DNA of 35,951 bases, from NCBI GenBank assembly GCA_963592205.1, contig CAVAVU010000128.1:1-35951 (forward strand). Direction: 5' to 3'. The notes under the pieces are model-generated. The model saw only the letters and a program-made list of their open reading frames with translations, did no database searches and was not told the DNA's origin. Shown piece after piece: positions 24,131 to 33,756 of the stretch (positions are counted from its first letter, which is position 1; each line of letters opens with the position of its first letter). Origin of the DNA: Claveliimonas sp963592205. Lineage in GTDB: Bacteria > Bacillota > Clostridia > Lachnospirales > Lachnospiraceae. The position numbers were made by a program, and so were the translations under genes.

Positions 24131-26566
24131 TTATGCTTTTTCAATAAGATTCGTTGTGATTTCTTCGATATTGATCGGCTTCGCAATATGTCCGTTCATA
24201 CCTGCGTCTTTGCAGCGTTTCTTATCACTGGCAAATGTATTGGCCGTCATCGCGAAGATCGGTATATTGCTGTCTGCTCTCTCTCTGCTGCGGATTCTCT
24301 TCGTCGCTTCAATATCTCCCATAACCGGCATCTGCATATCTATGAACACCGCATAGTATTCGCCGACTCCGGAAGCATTGAACTTATCCACTGCTATTGC
24401 TCCGTTCTCTGCCCAGTCTACCGTAAGCCCGATGCTCTGCAGCAGTTCAATAGCAATCTCTGCATTCAGATCATTATCCTCTGCCAAAAGCACCTTTTTG
24501 TTATTAAATCTTACAATCTCTTCCTCTTCTGATACCGGAGCAAGCACTGCTTCTTTCTGTTCCTCGGTTGCTTCCTTAAATGGAATTTCCACAATAAATC
24601 TTGACCCGACACCCACCTTGCTCTGAATCTCCAGCGAACCATGCATCAGATCGACAAATTCCTTGACCACAGACATGCCAAGTCCGGTGACCTGCGTCTT
24701 GGATACACGGCTGTCCTCAGCCCGCACATAATCCTCAGTGATATGACTGACAAATTCTTCTGACATTCCGATACCATTATCTGTACAGGTAAATCTGCAT
24801 CTTGCATCAGGCAGACATTCCATACAGATATCAATCTTACCATCTGCATTGGTGTATTTGACTGCATTCGATATGATATTGATCATGATCTGGCTGAAAC
24901 GGTTGGCATCTCCCACCAGTACCTGATCTGTTTTATCACAATGTACCGTCAGATTCTGATTCTTTTTCTCTGCAAGTGGTATCAGAATCTCTGCACTCTT
25001 CCGTGCACAGACCGCCGGATTGAACGCTTCTTCGGTCAGTTCCACATGTCCATGTTCCAACTGGTTCACATCCAGAATAGAATTGATCAGTACCAGCAGA
25101 TAATTGCCTTCGGACGTAATGCTTGCCAACGCTTCTTCCAGACGGTCAATATCGTATTTATACTTCTGCACTCACCTGTGCAGATACTTTCGTCAAAGTC
25201 TTTTCCCACAATCCATAAAAATCACGATCATCACCGGAATTAACACCCATCTGAATATCCAGTGATGCACCCGGAACAATATCCACCCGGAAGCGGTTCT
25301 GCGTGTCATCCGTTGCAATCTTCTGTGCTGTATAAGTCATCAACAGTGCGCCGTCTGTTTCACCCTTTATAATACTCTGCATGCATTGTTCCGTATTTTC
25401 CAATACTATAATCTCTGCATCCGGCCAGTTGGCAGATATAATATCTCTCACTATAATATTGTCATCAATGATTGCAAGCTTCGTCACTGTACCGGAAGAA
25501 TCTCTGCTCCGCAACACAAACTCTGTCGTATTCAGATATCGACATCACCGGATTCCAGAACCTTCCAATACTCGTCTCTGTCAGCCACCGGAACAATCTC
25601 ATATTTTATGTCCAGTTCGTCCGCCACCGCCTTAAATATATCTGCTGAAATACCCTGAGCTTCTCCCTTACGATACCAGGAATACGGACCTCTGTCCGGA
25701 TTCATGACCGCACGGATTACTGTGTTATTCTCCTGCAGCTCCTCTAACAGCGCTTTCTCATCATCTGTAAGTTCCGTATTCAGTTCCTGTGATCCATAAT
25801 ATTTGTTATATAATTCGGTACGCCAATTTGGTGTCTCCACATTCATCGCATCAATTGCCGCATCAATCTCATTGATCAGACTCTGGTCTTCCTTGCGCGC
25901 CATGATATAATACGGAGTCTGTCCAAAGTCTTCTATCACCCGTTCATCTTCCGGTGTACGGATATAGCTGTTGACCAGTGCATCCACCTCATCATTGATC
26001 AGTGCATTTGTCAGATCTGTCGGTGTATCATAGTACACAATCTCACAGTCAAACCCTTTTTCATCCACCCAGTTAAGGAAGCTCTCATTATACGTATGTC
26101 TGGCCAGCAGACCGATCCGCAGACCATTATATGTAGAATAATCTCCTGATACAACCTTCGTACTGCCTACCTTTACCTTCATACTGGTAGTCGATATGAT
26201 CACAGGATGCTCTGATATGGCAAATTCTTCCTGCCGTTCCGGTGTGATCTTAGCTGCTGTATAAATGTCCAGCTCCCCGTCACGCAGCATATCCACACAT
26301 TCATTTGCTGTCTTATCGTATCCCACATAAGAAAATGTACACTGCATATATTTGGATATATTCTGCATCATCTCATACCCATATCCCGTACGCTTGCCAT
26401 TCTCATCCTGCATGTTATAATTGTCAAACGCGTAGAACGCAACTTTATAATCCGGCGTATCTTTTTTTGGAATTGATGCACAATCCGCAGCACACACCGC
26501 AGATGGAACTAACGTGGTAACCAATATCCCCAAGAATAGCACGAATGCCATCCATTTCTTTCTCAT
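24131..26566 (-). pseudogene. Broken hybrid sensor kinase with two substrate-binding domains
   Basis: The start MRKKWMAFVLFLGILV is a signal peptide, followed by an SBP_bac_3 domain (about 40-265) and a second one (from about 280). A one-base deletion near 25530 (GATATC then TGAATACGA) breaks the second domain after SGDVDI; the other frame resumes NTTEFVLRSRD and continues to 25158. Downstream the open part (24131-25171) starts inside the dimerisation helix (VQKYKYDIDRLEEAL) and keeps the N box, G1 (CTDNGIGMSEEF), G2 (TGLGMSVVKEF) and a receiver (VLLAEDNDLNAE, FIDMQMPVMG). The transmembrane segment and the phospho-histidine H box are gone, so an internal deletion joined out of frame is inferred. 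The product cannot act as a kinase. Confidence 0.88.
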
Positions 26567-26587
26567 AACTCATCTCCTTCATATTGC

Positions 26588-26625
26588 AAAAAAGGAAGCA
26601 CTACAGATATCTCTATAGTGCCTCC
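26588..26625 (-). terminator. Terminator hairpin of the riboswitch expression platform
   Basis: On the minus strand GGAGGCACTATAG pairs with CTGTAGTGCTTCC around ATAT-rich bases and is followed by TTTTTT (26588-26593). It lies between the aptamer and the kinase start codon at 26564-26566. Confidence 0.82.
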
Positions 26626-26649
26626 TGCGTATAACCATTTAATTATAAT

Positions 26650-26720
26650 ATCTCGCAACTGGCTGCCATTCCACAGGCCCTATAGCTTTGCGTCACAGTC
26701 TTTCGGCTGCTTTGCTACAT
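26650..26720 (-). ncRNA. Cyclic di-GMP-I (GEMM-I) riboswitch aptamer
   Basis: On the minus strand, in order: AGCAAAGCAGCC, the tetraloop GAAA, GACTGTGACGCAAAGC, a variable arm, and AATGGCAGCCAGTTGC. The GAAA tetraloop with its receptor, the conserved GACGCAAAGC block and the GGCAGCCAGTTGC arm are hallmarks of GEMM-I RNAs that bind c-di-GMP. A terminator hairpin follows, so control of transcription is likely. Whether ligand turns the gene on or off cannot be read by eye. It faces the decayed kinase only. Confidence 0.88.
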
Positions 26721-26729
26721 AAATATTTA

Positions 26730-26763
26730 ATTATATCATTATATTTCAAGCGTAACCTGTCAA
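26730..26763 (-). promoter_or_regulatory. Candidate promoter of the riboswitch transcript
   Basis: TTGACA on the minus strand (26758-26763) is followed by an A/T-rich stretch with two TATAAT-like boxes, neither at ideal spacing (14 and 22 bases; an AATGAT is at 17). Confidence 0.35.
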
Positions 26764-26783
26764 TATATTATTTTTAATCAATT

Positions 26784-28019
26784 TTAAAACATTACTTTTG
26801 TCTGACTTGGAATCGTTGATGCAATCAGCTTGCCCTTTTTATATGATGCGATTACTGGTGAATCGTAGTTCAACGCATCATGATATTTTTTTGCATCTAT
26901 AATGACAAAATCTGCATCATTACCAACCTGAATACCATACCCATCACCAAGATGAAGTGTTCGTGCACCATTCGTGGTAACAAATTTGTATGCATTCATA
27001 ATCTCTTCATATCCCATCATATGACCGGTATATACGCCCATATACACCGGATCACGCATATTACCACTGCCCATCGGATTCCACGGATCAAATACATCAT
27101 CTGTTCCAAACGAAACATTGCATCCCGCTTCTGTAAGTTCCTTAACACGTGTAAGACTTCTGCGCTTCGGATATGTATCGGTTCTTCCTCCCAAATGTAC
27201 ATTGACACAGGGATTCGCCACGAAGTTGATTCCTGACATTTTCAAAAGTCTCATCAGGCGGATCACGTATGCATTGTTATAAGAATGCATAGCTGTAGTA
27301 TGTGATGCAGTAACCATGTCTCTCATACCGGTCTCATATGCCAGTGCTGCCAGTGTCTCCAGACCTCTCGATGCCTCATCATCAATCTCATCACAATGCA
27401 CATCGATCAGCTTATCGTACTTCTGTGCCAGTTCAAAACAAATATGCAGTGATTCTACAGAGTATTCTCTGGTAAATTCAAAATGTGGAATTGCTCCGGC
27501 CGCATCTGCACCCATGCGCAGTGCAGTCTCCAGAAGTTCCTTTCCCTTTGGATAACTCAGAATACCATACTGCGGAAATGCAACAATCTGAATATCCATA
27601 AACTCCTTAACTTCATCACGAATCTCTAATATTGCTTCCAGTGCAGTCAATTTCGGATCATTGATATCCACATGAGTACGTACATGCTGTACTCCGTGAG
27701 ATGCCTGCATACGGATTACTTTATTCACACGCTCCCGCACATCGGCCTTACTTAGAAACTCTTTGCGCTCTTCCCATCGTTCAATTCCTTCAAATAACGT
27801 ACCGGACATATTCCAATTCGGCTGTCCTGCTGTAAGACAGGTATCAAGATGCACATGTGACTCTACAAACGGCGGCAATACAAGTCTGTTTTCACAGTCA
27901 ATTACATCTTCTCCCTGTTCCGGTGTAATCTCCGCTGCAATCTCTGCAATCCTACCATCTGTTACCCGGATACATTTTGTCTCTTCTGCATTTTCAATAC
28001 AGGCATTCGTAAATATCAT
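26784..28019 (-). CDS. codA: Cytosine deaminase (amidohydrolase family)
   Basis: 411 residues from the ATG at 28017-28019, chosen because it overlaps the permease stop (TAATG) behind AAAAGGAGAAG. A metal-dependent TIM-barrel amidohydrolase converting cytosine to uracil. The metal and catalytic residues are visible in HVHLD (55-59), DVHCDEIDD, TASHTTAM and FGTDDVFDPW. Normal length for CodA. Paired with codB, which imports the substrate. Some relatives act on isocytosine or other pyrimidines, so exact specificity is inferred. Confidence 0.92.
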   Translation of the reverse strand: MIFTNACIENAEETKCIRVTDGRIAEIAAEITPEQGEDVIDCENRLVLPPFVESHVHLDTCLTAGQPNWNMSGTLFEGIERWEERKEFLSKADVRERVNKVIRMQASHGVQHVRTHVDINDPKLTALEAILEIRDEVKEFMDIQIVAFPQYGILSYPKGKELLETALRMGADAAGAIPHFEFTREYSVESLHICFELAQKYDKLIDVHCDEIDDEASRGLETLAALAYETGMRDMVTASHTTAMHSYNNAYVIRLMRLLKMSGINFVANPCVNVHLGGRTDTYPKRRSLTRVKELTEAGCNVSFGTDDVFDPWNPMGSGNMRDPVYMGVYTGHMMGYEEIMNAYKFVTTNGARTLHLGDGYGIQVGNDADFVIIDAKKYHDALNYDSPVIASYKKGKLIASTIPSQTKVMF

Positions 28020-29263
28020 TACACTTCTCCTTTTCTCGCTGCAACTCTTCCAATAAAGTAGCACACTGCCGCAACTGCCATGGCGTTCACTGCTGCAATT
28101 CCCCAGTGAATCAGATTTGCCGCTACTGCACCGATAACTACTCCGCTTACATTAAACCAATTTACATTTTCCATCCGGGCCTTCATATCTCTGTAATAAT
28201 TCTTCCGGAGAAAGAAATCCAGAATCACGATAATACCAATCGGCGGCAATGCACAGTTCAGAATATTCAGCCATCCCACAAAATTATAATAAAGCCAAAT
28301 TGCCAGTGCCGTTCCCACTACTCCGGCAATACACGTAGTAATCTTCATCTTAACACCTGTAATATTCGAAATTGCAAGACCACCTGTATACAGTGCATTA
28401 TTATTTGTTGTCCAGATATTTGCTCCCAACACAACAAGCGCAGGAATAGCGAGTCCCTGTGCAATCATAACATAGAAGATGTCATCTGCTCCGGTAAATG
28501 CACCTCCAATTGCTCCAAAGCAGAACATCAATGTATTTCCAAAGAAAAATGCAATAACGGTCGTCCACACAGCAATCTTACTGTTCTTTGCAAACCGGAT
28601 AAAATTCGGTGTTGCTGTTCCTCCTGATATAAAAGAACCGATTACATAGCCAATTCCGGTGAATACCGTAATCTTGCCCGCCGACTGGCTGAATACTGCT
28701 ACCAGACCACCACCGTCTGCTGTTGCAGTCACCATAGAATACACACCAAGTACTACGATCAAAGGTACCGATATCGTGCTTACGATCTCAAGAGCCTTCA
28801 TACCGGTAGCTGCAGTGACTGTCATCAAAAGACCTGCCACGATCGTCAGTACCCATTTATTGATTCCCAGAAGTTCTGCAGCTGGGATCGAGAACATGGC
28901 AACTCCCACACCAAACCATCCGATCTGTGTAAATCCAAGTATCACTGAAGACAAATAAGATCCTTTCTGACCGAATGCCCGTCTGCACAACAGATCCATA
29001 TTCAGACCTGTATCCGAGCCGATATAGGCAAGGATTCCACAATAAATTGACAGAATCACGCCTCCGATCACACAGGCAATCACGAATCCGTTAAAATCCA
29101 GTCCATTGCCAAGCTTTGCTCCCACACTCATACTTGCAGAGAAAAAGGTGAATCCAAGCATAACAAAAAACATGCTTCGAAATCCTTTCCTCGCCTCCTG
29201 TGGCACTGCTTCTAAGGAATAGTCCTGGTCCGCTGCCATATTCTCTTTTACATTTTCACTCAT
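28019..29263 (-). CDS. codB: Cytosine permease (NCS1 family)
   Basis: 414 residues, about twelve helices, inner membrane. Typical of CodB: a hydrophilic start (SLEAVPQEARKGF), then SMFFVMLGFTFFSASMSVGAKLG in shortened form, GFTQIGWFGVGVAMFS, and FVGWLNILNCALPPIGIIVI near the end. It brings cytosine in with Na+ or H+. Overlaps codA by one base, so the two are co-translated. A candidate promoter is at 29299-29328, inside the 3' end of the upstream kinase remnant. No purine or other riboswitch was seen in the 59-base gap. Confidence 0.92.
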   Translation of the reverse strand: MSENVKENMAADQDYSLEAVPQEARKGFRSMFFVMLGFTFFSASMSVGAKLGNGLDFNGFVIACVIGGVILSIYCGILAYIGSDTGLNMDLLCRRAFGQKGSYLSSVILGFTQIGWFGVGVAMFSIPAAELLGINKWVLTIVAGLLMTVTAATGMKALEIVSTISVPLIVVLGVYSMVTATADGGGLVAVFSQSAGKITVFTGIGYVIGSFISGGTATPNFIRFAKNSKIAVWTTVIAFFFGNTLMFCFGAIGGAFTGADDIFYVMIAQGLAIPALVVLGANIWTTNNNALYTGGLAISNITGVKMKITTCIAGVVGTALAIWLYYNFVGWLNILNCALPPIGIIVILDFFLRKNYYRDMKARMENVNWFNVSGVVIGAVAANLIHWGIAAVNAMAVAAVCYFIGRVAARKGEV

Positions 29264-29298
29264 TCTTTATTCTCTCTTTCTTTCGCATATTACCTAAC

Positions 29299-29328
29299 AG
29301 TATACAACACTATGGTCACTCATCACAA
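29299..29328 (-). promoter_or_regulatory. Candidate codBA promoter
   Basis: TTGTGA (29323-29328) and TATACT (29299-29304) on the minus strand are 18 bases apart. It overlaps the last codons of the kinase remnant. Confidence 0.4.
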
Positions 29329-30145
29329 TACCATCTTTCCGATCAGCTCCATCAGCTTCGTAATCTGGATCGGCTTGGCAATATGCTCGTCCATTCCTGC
29401 CGCAAATGCAGCCTGTCTGTCTTCTTCAAACGCATTCGCCGTCATCGCAACAATTGGGATAGACGCCCGTTCATCCTTCATAGCTCTGATCTTCTTCGCC
29501 GCCTCATAGCCATTCATATGCGGCATCTGGATATCCATCAAGATCAGATATATATCCCGCCGGTACGCTTTCCAACAGCTCGATTGCTTTCATTCCGTCT
29601 CCGGCAATCTCCACCTGCATTCCGGCGTCCTTCAGGATCATCATGGATATCTCTGCATTTAACTCATTATCCTCTGCTAACAGAATCCGCTTTCCCTTCA
29701 ATGCATTCGCGTCTGCTTCCAGACCGTCTTTTTTCCGCTCTTCATCTGGTTTCTCTGCCAGACGATGTGACAACAGTACAGAAAATGTTGTACCTTTTCC
29801 CAGTTCACTTTCTACCGAAATTGTTCCACCCATCATATCTATCAGCGACTTCACAATTGCAAGTCCCAGTCCTGTGCCCGTAATCCCGGACTCTGATGAG
29901 GTCTGCTCCTTCTCCAGATTGTCCGCATACTTTTGGAATAATTCCACATCCTCTTCATGTATATGCGCCCGGTGAAACTGAAATCTCTCTTCCGGGTCCA
30001 TATCCTCCGGCGTTCCGATCAGATCATTCATTACCGCATCCGCATAAAACCTTGGCGCCTCTGTATCATTAAATTCAATTCTCCATATTCCCATCTTGCA
30101 TACCTGGAGAATATCCTGTATGTCATGATCGTCCAATAAATTCAT
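29323..30145 (-). pseudogene. Broken hybrid histidine kinase, internally deleted and frameshifted
   Basis: It starts at the ATG 30143-30145 behind AGGAGG. Residues 1-85 or so resemble a PAS-like sensor (DILQVCKMGIWRIEFNDTE). This part joins directly to the last ATP-binding box (GITGTGLGLAIVKSLIDMMGG), so the HisKA helix, H box, N box and G1 box are missing; a large in-frame deletion is inferred. The receiver begins ILLAEDNELNAEI but shifts frame near 29555 (after VPAGYI); the other frame resumes MDIQMPHMNGYEAAKKIR with the phospho-Asp and runs to 29323. Non-functional as a kinase. Lies just upstream of codBA on the same strand. Confidence 0.85.
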
Positions 30146-30233
30146 CCGTATACCTCCTACACCTGTTAACAGCATATCAAACTATGGACGATTCTCCAAA
30201 TAACTTTTAGGAAATTGGTGCAATAAATAACCT

Positions 30234-31931
30234 CTACGAAAGACTCACAATTCTTCCCATTTCAGCTGAAGTTCGATGCGAAATGGAGATCACCGTCCGG
30301 TTCTCTGATACCCGTTTCAGTGCATACATCACTGTCTGTTCGGTCTCCGCATCCAGATTCGCTGTAATTTCATCCAGCAGCAGAAGTTTCGGCTCCGACA
30401 CTACCGCTCTGGCAATGGACAATAACTGCCACTGTCCCTGTGAAAACAGTTCCGGTGTACACTCCGTGTCATAGCCATGCTCCAGACTCTCAATGGTGTC
30501 TTTCAGTCCGGTAAGCTCTGCTGCCTTCTGCACCTGACTGTCTGTAATTGTCTCGTCATACAGCGTAATCTGATCCCTGACGGTTCCCGGCACCATATGG
30601 AAAGACTGCTCTACATATCCATATATCTTCCGTTTCTCGGTCTCACGCATTTCTGATACCGGAATCCCCTGCAGGAATATCTGACCGTTCTGCGGTTCAT
30701 AGAGTCCCAGCAGCAGCTTCATGATCGTACTCTTGCCGGCACCGGTCCTGCCGGATAATGTAACCTGTTCTCCTTCTTCCACCCTCAGGTTCATATGATC
30801 CAGTACCACATGCTCATCATAGCCAAAGGTGACATCTTTGAATTCCACAAACGGGCACTGCACATCGGTTTTCTGTCCTCTGTCCATTTTCTTTCTATCA
30901 TCAAATTCTCGTATTTCCTTTTCTTCCAGTGCATAGAATTCATTAATTCTGTGAATGCCTGCAATAGCCGACTGAATCGTCTGGATCTCCATCCCCAGAC
31001 TTTCCACCGGTGTAAATATCTGCGAAATATAATTCATCACTGCCACAGCGGTTCCCGCTGACATTCCAAATAATGACAGCACCTTCGCATTACCCGTAGC
31101 AGATAGAATCATAACAATAGCGACTACAACTGCATTCAGGATCAAGATTATCGGAGAATAAATCGCATCGTAAAAGTTCGTCCGCTCCATCGCCTGATAA
31201 CTCTCACCAATATACTGATCATACCGTTCTTCCATGTACTTTTCTTTTGCCAGACAATGGATCGTGCGGATGTTGTGAAGTGTCTCCGGCACATGACCGG
31301 ACGCTCTTCCGACCGCTTTACGGTTCTCAATCTGCGCTGTCAGCATATTTTTCTGTACATGTCTCGTAAATACAAAGAGAATCGGCAACAGGATAATAAG
31401 TACAAATGTCAGCCCGCGGTTCTGATACCAGATGACCACCAGAATGCTGATAATCTTGCAGGCATCCGCAAACATACTGATGATTCCAGATGTAAACAGG
31501 TTCTCCACGGTATCCACATCTCCCACAAATCTGGACACCAGTGTTCCAGGCTCCTGCCGGTTCATATTCTCGGTTGTGAATCTGACGAATTTATCCATCA
31601 GACTACTTCGGAGTGCATGGGTGATCTTCTGCCCAAATACGGTCAGCAGTCCTTCCCGCAGAGATTCGGTGAATCCTGTAAGCGCCAGCATTCCAAAGTA
31701 CAGCAGAATCACACCGGCAGATACCATTCTGCCAGCCGTTATCGTATCGACAATTTTTCCAAGAATCAACGGCGGAAGAAGCGCCACAATAACCGCGCAG
31801 ATTACCGCACAGAGAATCCCTGCTGACAACCATTTCTGACGTTTTACCGTATTCCAGATCACCGTTTTCACTCTGCCCGGTTCCTGATTCTGCCTTCCTG
31901 TCTGCTCTTTTTTATTTGAAGGATTCTTCAT
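30234..31931 (-). CDS. ABC exporter half-transporter (permease-ATPase), subunit 1
   Basis: 565 residues. Six helices form a type I exporter domain (about 35-330). The nucleotide-binding domain has Walker A GRTGAGKST at 394-402, a degenerate signature FSQGQ at 496-500 instead of LSGGQ, Walker B LLLLDE at 516-521 with the catalytic Glu, and SHR in the H loop. Only 13 residues follow the H loop, which looks natural for this subfamily. The start is at an AAGGAGG site and overlaps the partner gene by 20 bases. With subunit 2 it forms a heterodimeric exporter, probably for drugs or peptides; the substrate is unknown. Confidence 0.9.
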   Translation of the reverse strand: MKNPSNKKEQTGRQNQEPGRVKTVIWNTVKRQKWLSAGILCAVICAVIVALLPPLILGKIVDTITAGRMVSAGVILLYFGMLALTGFTESLREGLLTVFGQKITHALRSSLMDKFVRFTTENMNRQEPGTLVSRFVGDVDTVENLFTSGIISMFADACKIISILVVIWYQNRGLTFVLIILLPILFVFTRHVQKNMLTAQIENRKAVGRASGHVPETLHNIRTIHCLAKEKYMEERYDQYIGESYQAMERTNFYDAIYSPIILILNAVVVAIVMILSATGNAKVLSLFGMSAGTAVAVMNYISQIFTPVESLGMEIQTIQSAIAGIHRINEFYALEEKEIREFDDRKKMDRGQKTDVQCPFVEFKDVTFGYDEHVVLDHMNLRVEEGEQVTLSGRTGAGKSTIMKLLLGLYEPQNGQIFLQGIPVSEMRETEKRKIYGYVEQSFHMVPGTVRDQITLYDETITDSQVQKAAELTGLKDTIESLEHGYDTECTPELFSQGQWQLLSIARAVVSEPKLLLLDEITANLDAETEQTVMYALKRVSENRTVISISHRTSAEMGRIVSLS

Positions 31932-33756
31932 GTCCTGCGCCTCCTTCCTGTACTACATGATCTTGTGCCTTATCTCCCTGTGCAGCATCTTCCTGTACTG
32001 CAAAAAGTTCTGCATATTCCGGCACACGTTCTATCAGCTCTGCATGGGTTCCCGTGACCGTTCTTCCCTGATCCATCCAGATTACCTGATCCATCTCCTG
32101 GAACAGATACAAACGGTGCGAGATTAGCAGCACAATACTGTCCGCTGCCATCCGGCGCAGATTTGCAAAGATTTCTTTTTCCGTATTTTTATCCAATGCG
32201 GAAAATGGATCATCCAGTATCATGACAGGCTTCTTATGATACATGGTTCTCGCAAGTGCAAGCCGCTGTGCCTGACCGCCAGACAGCCGTACGCCTCCAT
32301 TTCCGACCAGTGTCTCTTCTCCCTCCGGCATCTCTGCTATCTCACCATCCAGACAAACTGCACGCAGATATGGTTCTGCAGATTCAACATCTCCCATCTG
32401 CACATTATTCTCCAGACTGCCATTGAAAAGCTCCGGATCATGTCCCAGATAACCAATAATTTCTGATCGTTCTGCCTTTTCAAACGCCTGCAGCTCCTTT
32501 TCATGGTAAATAATCCTGCCGTCATATGGATACTCGCATAAAAATGCCTTACCAAGTGTAGACTTGCCACAGGCAACCGCTCCGGTAATTCCGATCACCT
32601 GCCCCGGCTCTGCTGTAAATGAAATATCATCCAGAATCTTTTTCCCATCCGGGTATGTAAATCTTAGATGCTCTACCTCTAATCTAGCTGCTTTACCACC
32701 ATCCACTTCCACATCTGTTCTTTTATCCTTTTGTTCCTGTTCTGCACCGTCGTCTGCTGCTTCCGGTTGCTGCATCAGCGGTTTGATACGGTTCCAGGAT
32801 ACCTGCGCTTTGTGTACGGCATTGAACAGCTTCGCTGCGCTGGAAGACTTCACCGACAACTTTACAAAACATGCTAAAAATGTGGTAAACGATGCGATCG
32901 TCCATGTTTTCCATCCGGTTCCCAGCACATTTTTCTGACCAAAATACAGGATAAATAACACACCTGCCATAGAAATAACACGGTATACCGGAGGCATCAC
33001 CGTATTCCAGATATTCGCTTTCACCGCTGATGTCTCATATGCGGTAAGATTCTCTTCATATGCCTGCTGTCTCTCCTGTTCACGGCCAAACACCCGGTAA
33101 ATAACTGCATTTTCCGCACGGTCAAGCGTTGCTGCACTCAAACGTCCCGACTGCTTCTTATACAGTGCTCCTGTCTGCTGGATCATTTTCTTCATTTTTT
33201 CTGCCGTCACATAAGAAATCGGCGGAAAGATCATACACAATAACGCCAAACGCCAGTCATACCAGAGCAGCATTCTTGCATAGGCGGCCAGCGCAACGCC
33301 TGTATCGAAGATCTCTGTGGTGAACTTACGCATTCCTTCCACACAGTCATCCACATCCAGAATTGCCTTGGTCATGATATCTCCTTCTCCCTCTTCCCGA
33401 AGGTCCGCACGGCTCTTTCTGACCAGACTTCCATATAATATTTCCTTCATTCTGCGGTTCACGTTATTGGCAAAACGTCTCACATAAAATCTCTTGATAT
33501 ATCTGGATACCTGCACAATCCCGATCGCTGCCACATATCCGGCCGCTAATGTCAGCATATTGCCAAACTGTTCCGTGCCTCTCAGGATATCCACCAGAGA
33601 TCCCGTCATCTTACCTTCAAACCATGGTCCGGCTAACAGTCCCAGATTATAAATAAGTCCCGACACGGTTACCAGTAACAGTACTTTCCATTCCTCTTTG
33701 AAATACGAAAGAACCCGGTCTGACTGAAATGTATCTCCGTTCTTCTCTTTACTCAT
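31912..33756 (-). CDS. ABC exporter half-transporter (permease-ATPase), subunit 2
   Basis: 614 residues from the ATG at 33756, chosen because it overlaps the MarR stop as ATGAGTAA; an upstream in-frame start exists at 33780. Six helices, then a nucleotide-binding domain: Walker A GAVACGKST at about 392-400, a His where the Q-loop Gln is expected (GHDPELFNG), full signature LSGGQ at about 491, and Walker B ILDDPFSALD with Asp replacing the catalytic Glu. Together with subunit 1 (Glu present, signature degenerate) this gives one active and one inactive ATP site. A charged C-terminal tail (EDAAQGDKAQDH) is present. Controlled with marR. Confidence 0.92.
   Translation of the reverse strand: MSKEKNGDTFQSDRVLSYFKEEWKVLLLVTVSGLIYNLGLLAGPWFEGKMTGSLVDILRGTEQFGNMLTLAAGYVAAIGIVQVSRYIKRFYVRRFANNVNRRMKEILYGSLVRKSRADLREEGEGDIMTKAILDVDDCVEGMRKFTTEIFDTGVALAAYARMLLWYDWRLALLCMIFPPISYVTAEKMKKMIQQTGALYKKQSGRLSAATLDRAENAVIYRVFGREQERQQAYEENLTAYETSAVKANIWNTVMPPVYRVISMAGVLFILYFGQKNVLGTGWKTWTIASFTTFLACFVKLSVKSSSAAKLFNAVHKAQVSWNRIKPLMQQPEAADDGAEQEQKDKRTDVEVDGGKAARLEVEHLRFTYPDGKKILDDISFTAEPGQVIGITGAVACGKSTLGKAFLCEYPYDGRIIYHEKELQAFEKAERSEIIGYLGHDPELFNGSLENNVQMGDVESAEPYLRAVCLDGEIAEMPEGEETLVGNGGVRLSGGQAQRLALARTMYHKKPVMILDDPFSALDKNTEKEIFANLRRMAADSIVLLISHRLYLFQEMDQVIWMDQGRTVTGTHAELIERVPEYAELFAVQEDAAQGDKAQDHVVQEGGAGHEESFK

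Noticed and set aside
29264..29322. Purine or pyrimidine riboswitch in front of codBA
   Set aside because: The gap is about 59 bases and contains no conserved aptamer core.
31912..31935. Truncation of ABC subunit 1 or fusion with subunit 2
   Set aside because: The overlap is a normal coupled start with AAGGAGG. The short end after the H loop of subunit 1 looks natural for this exporter type.
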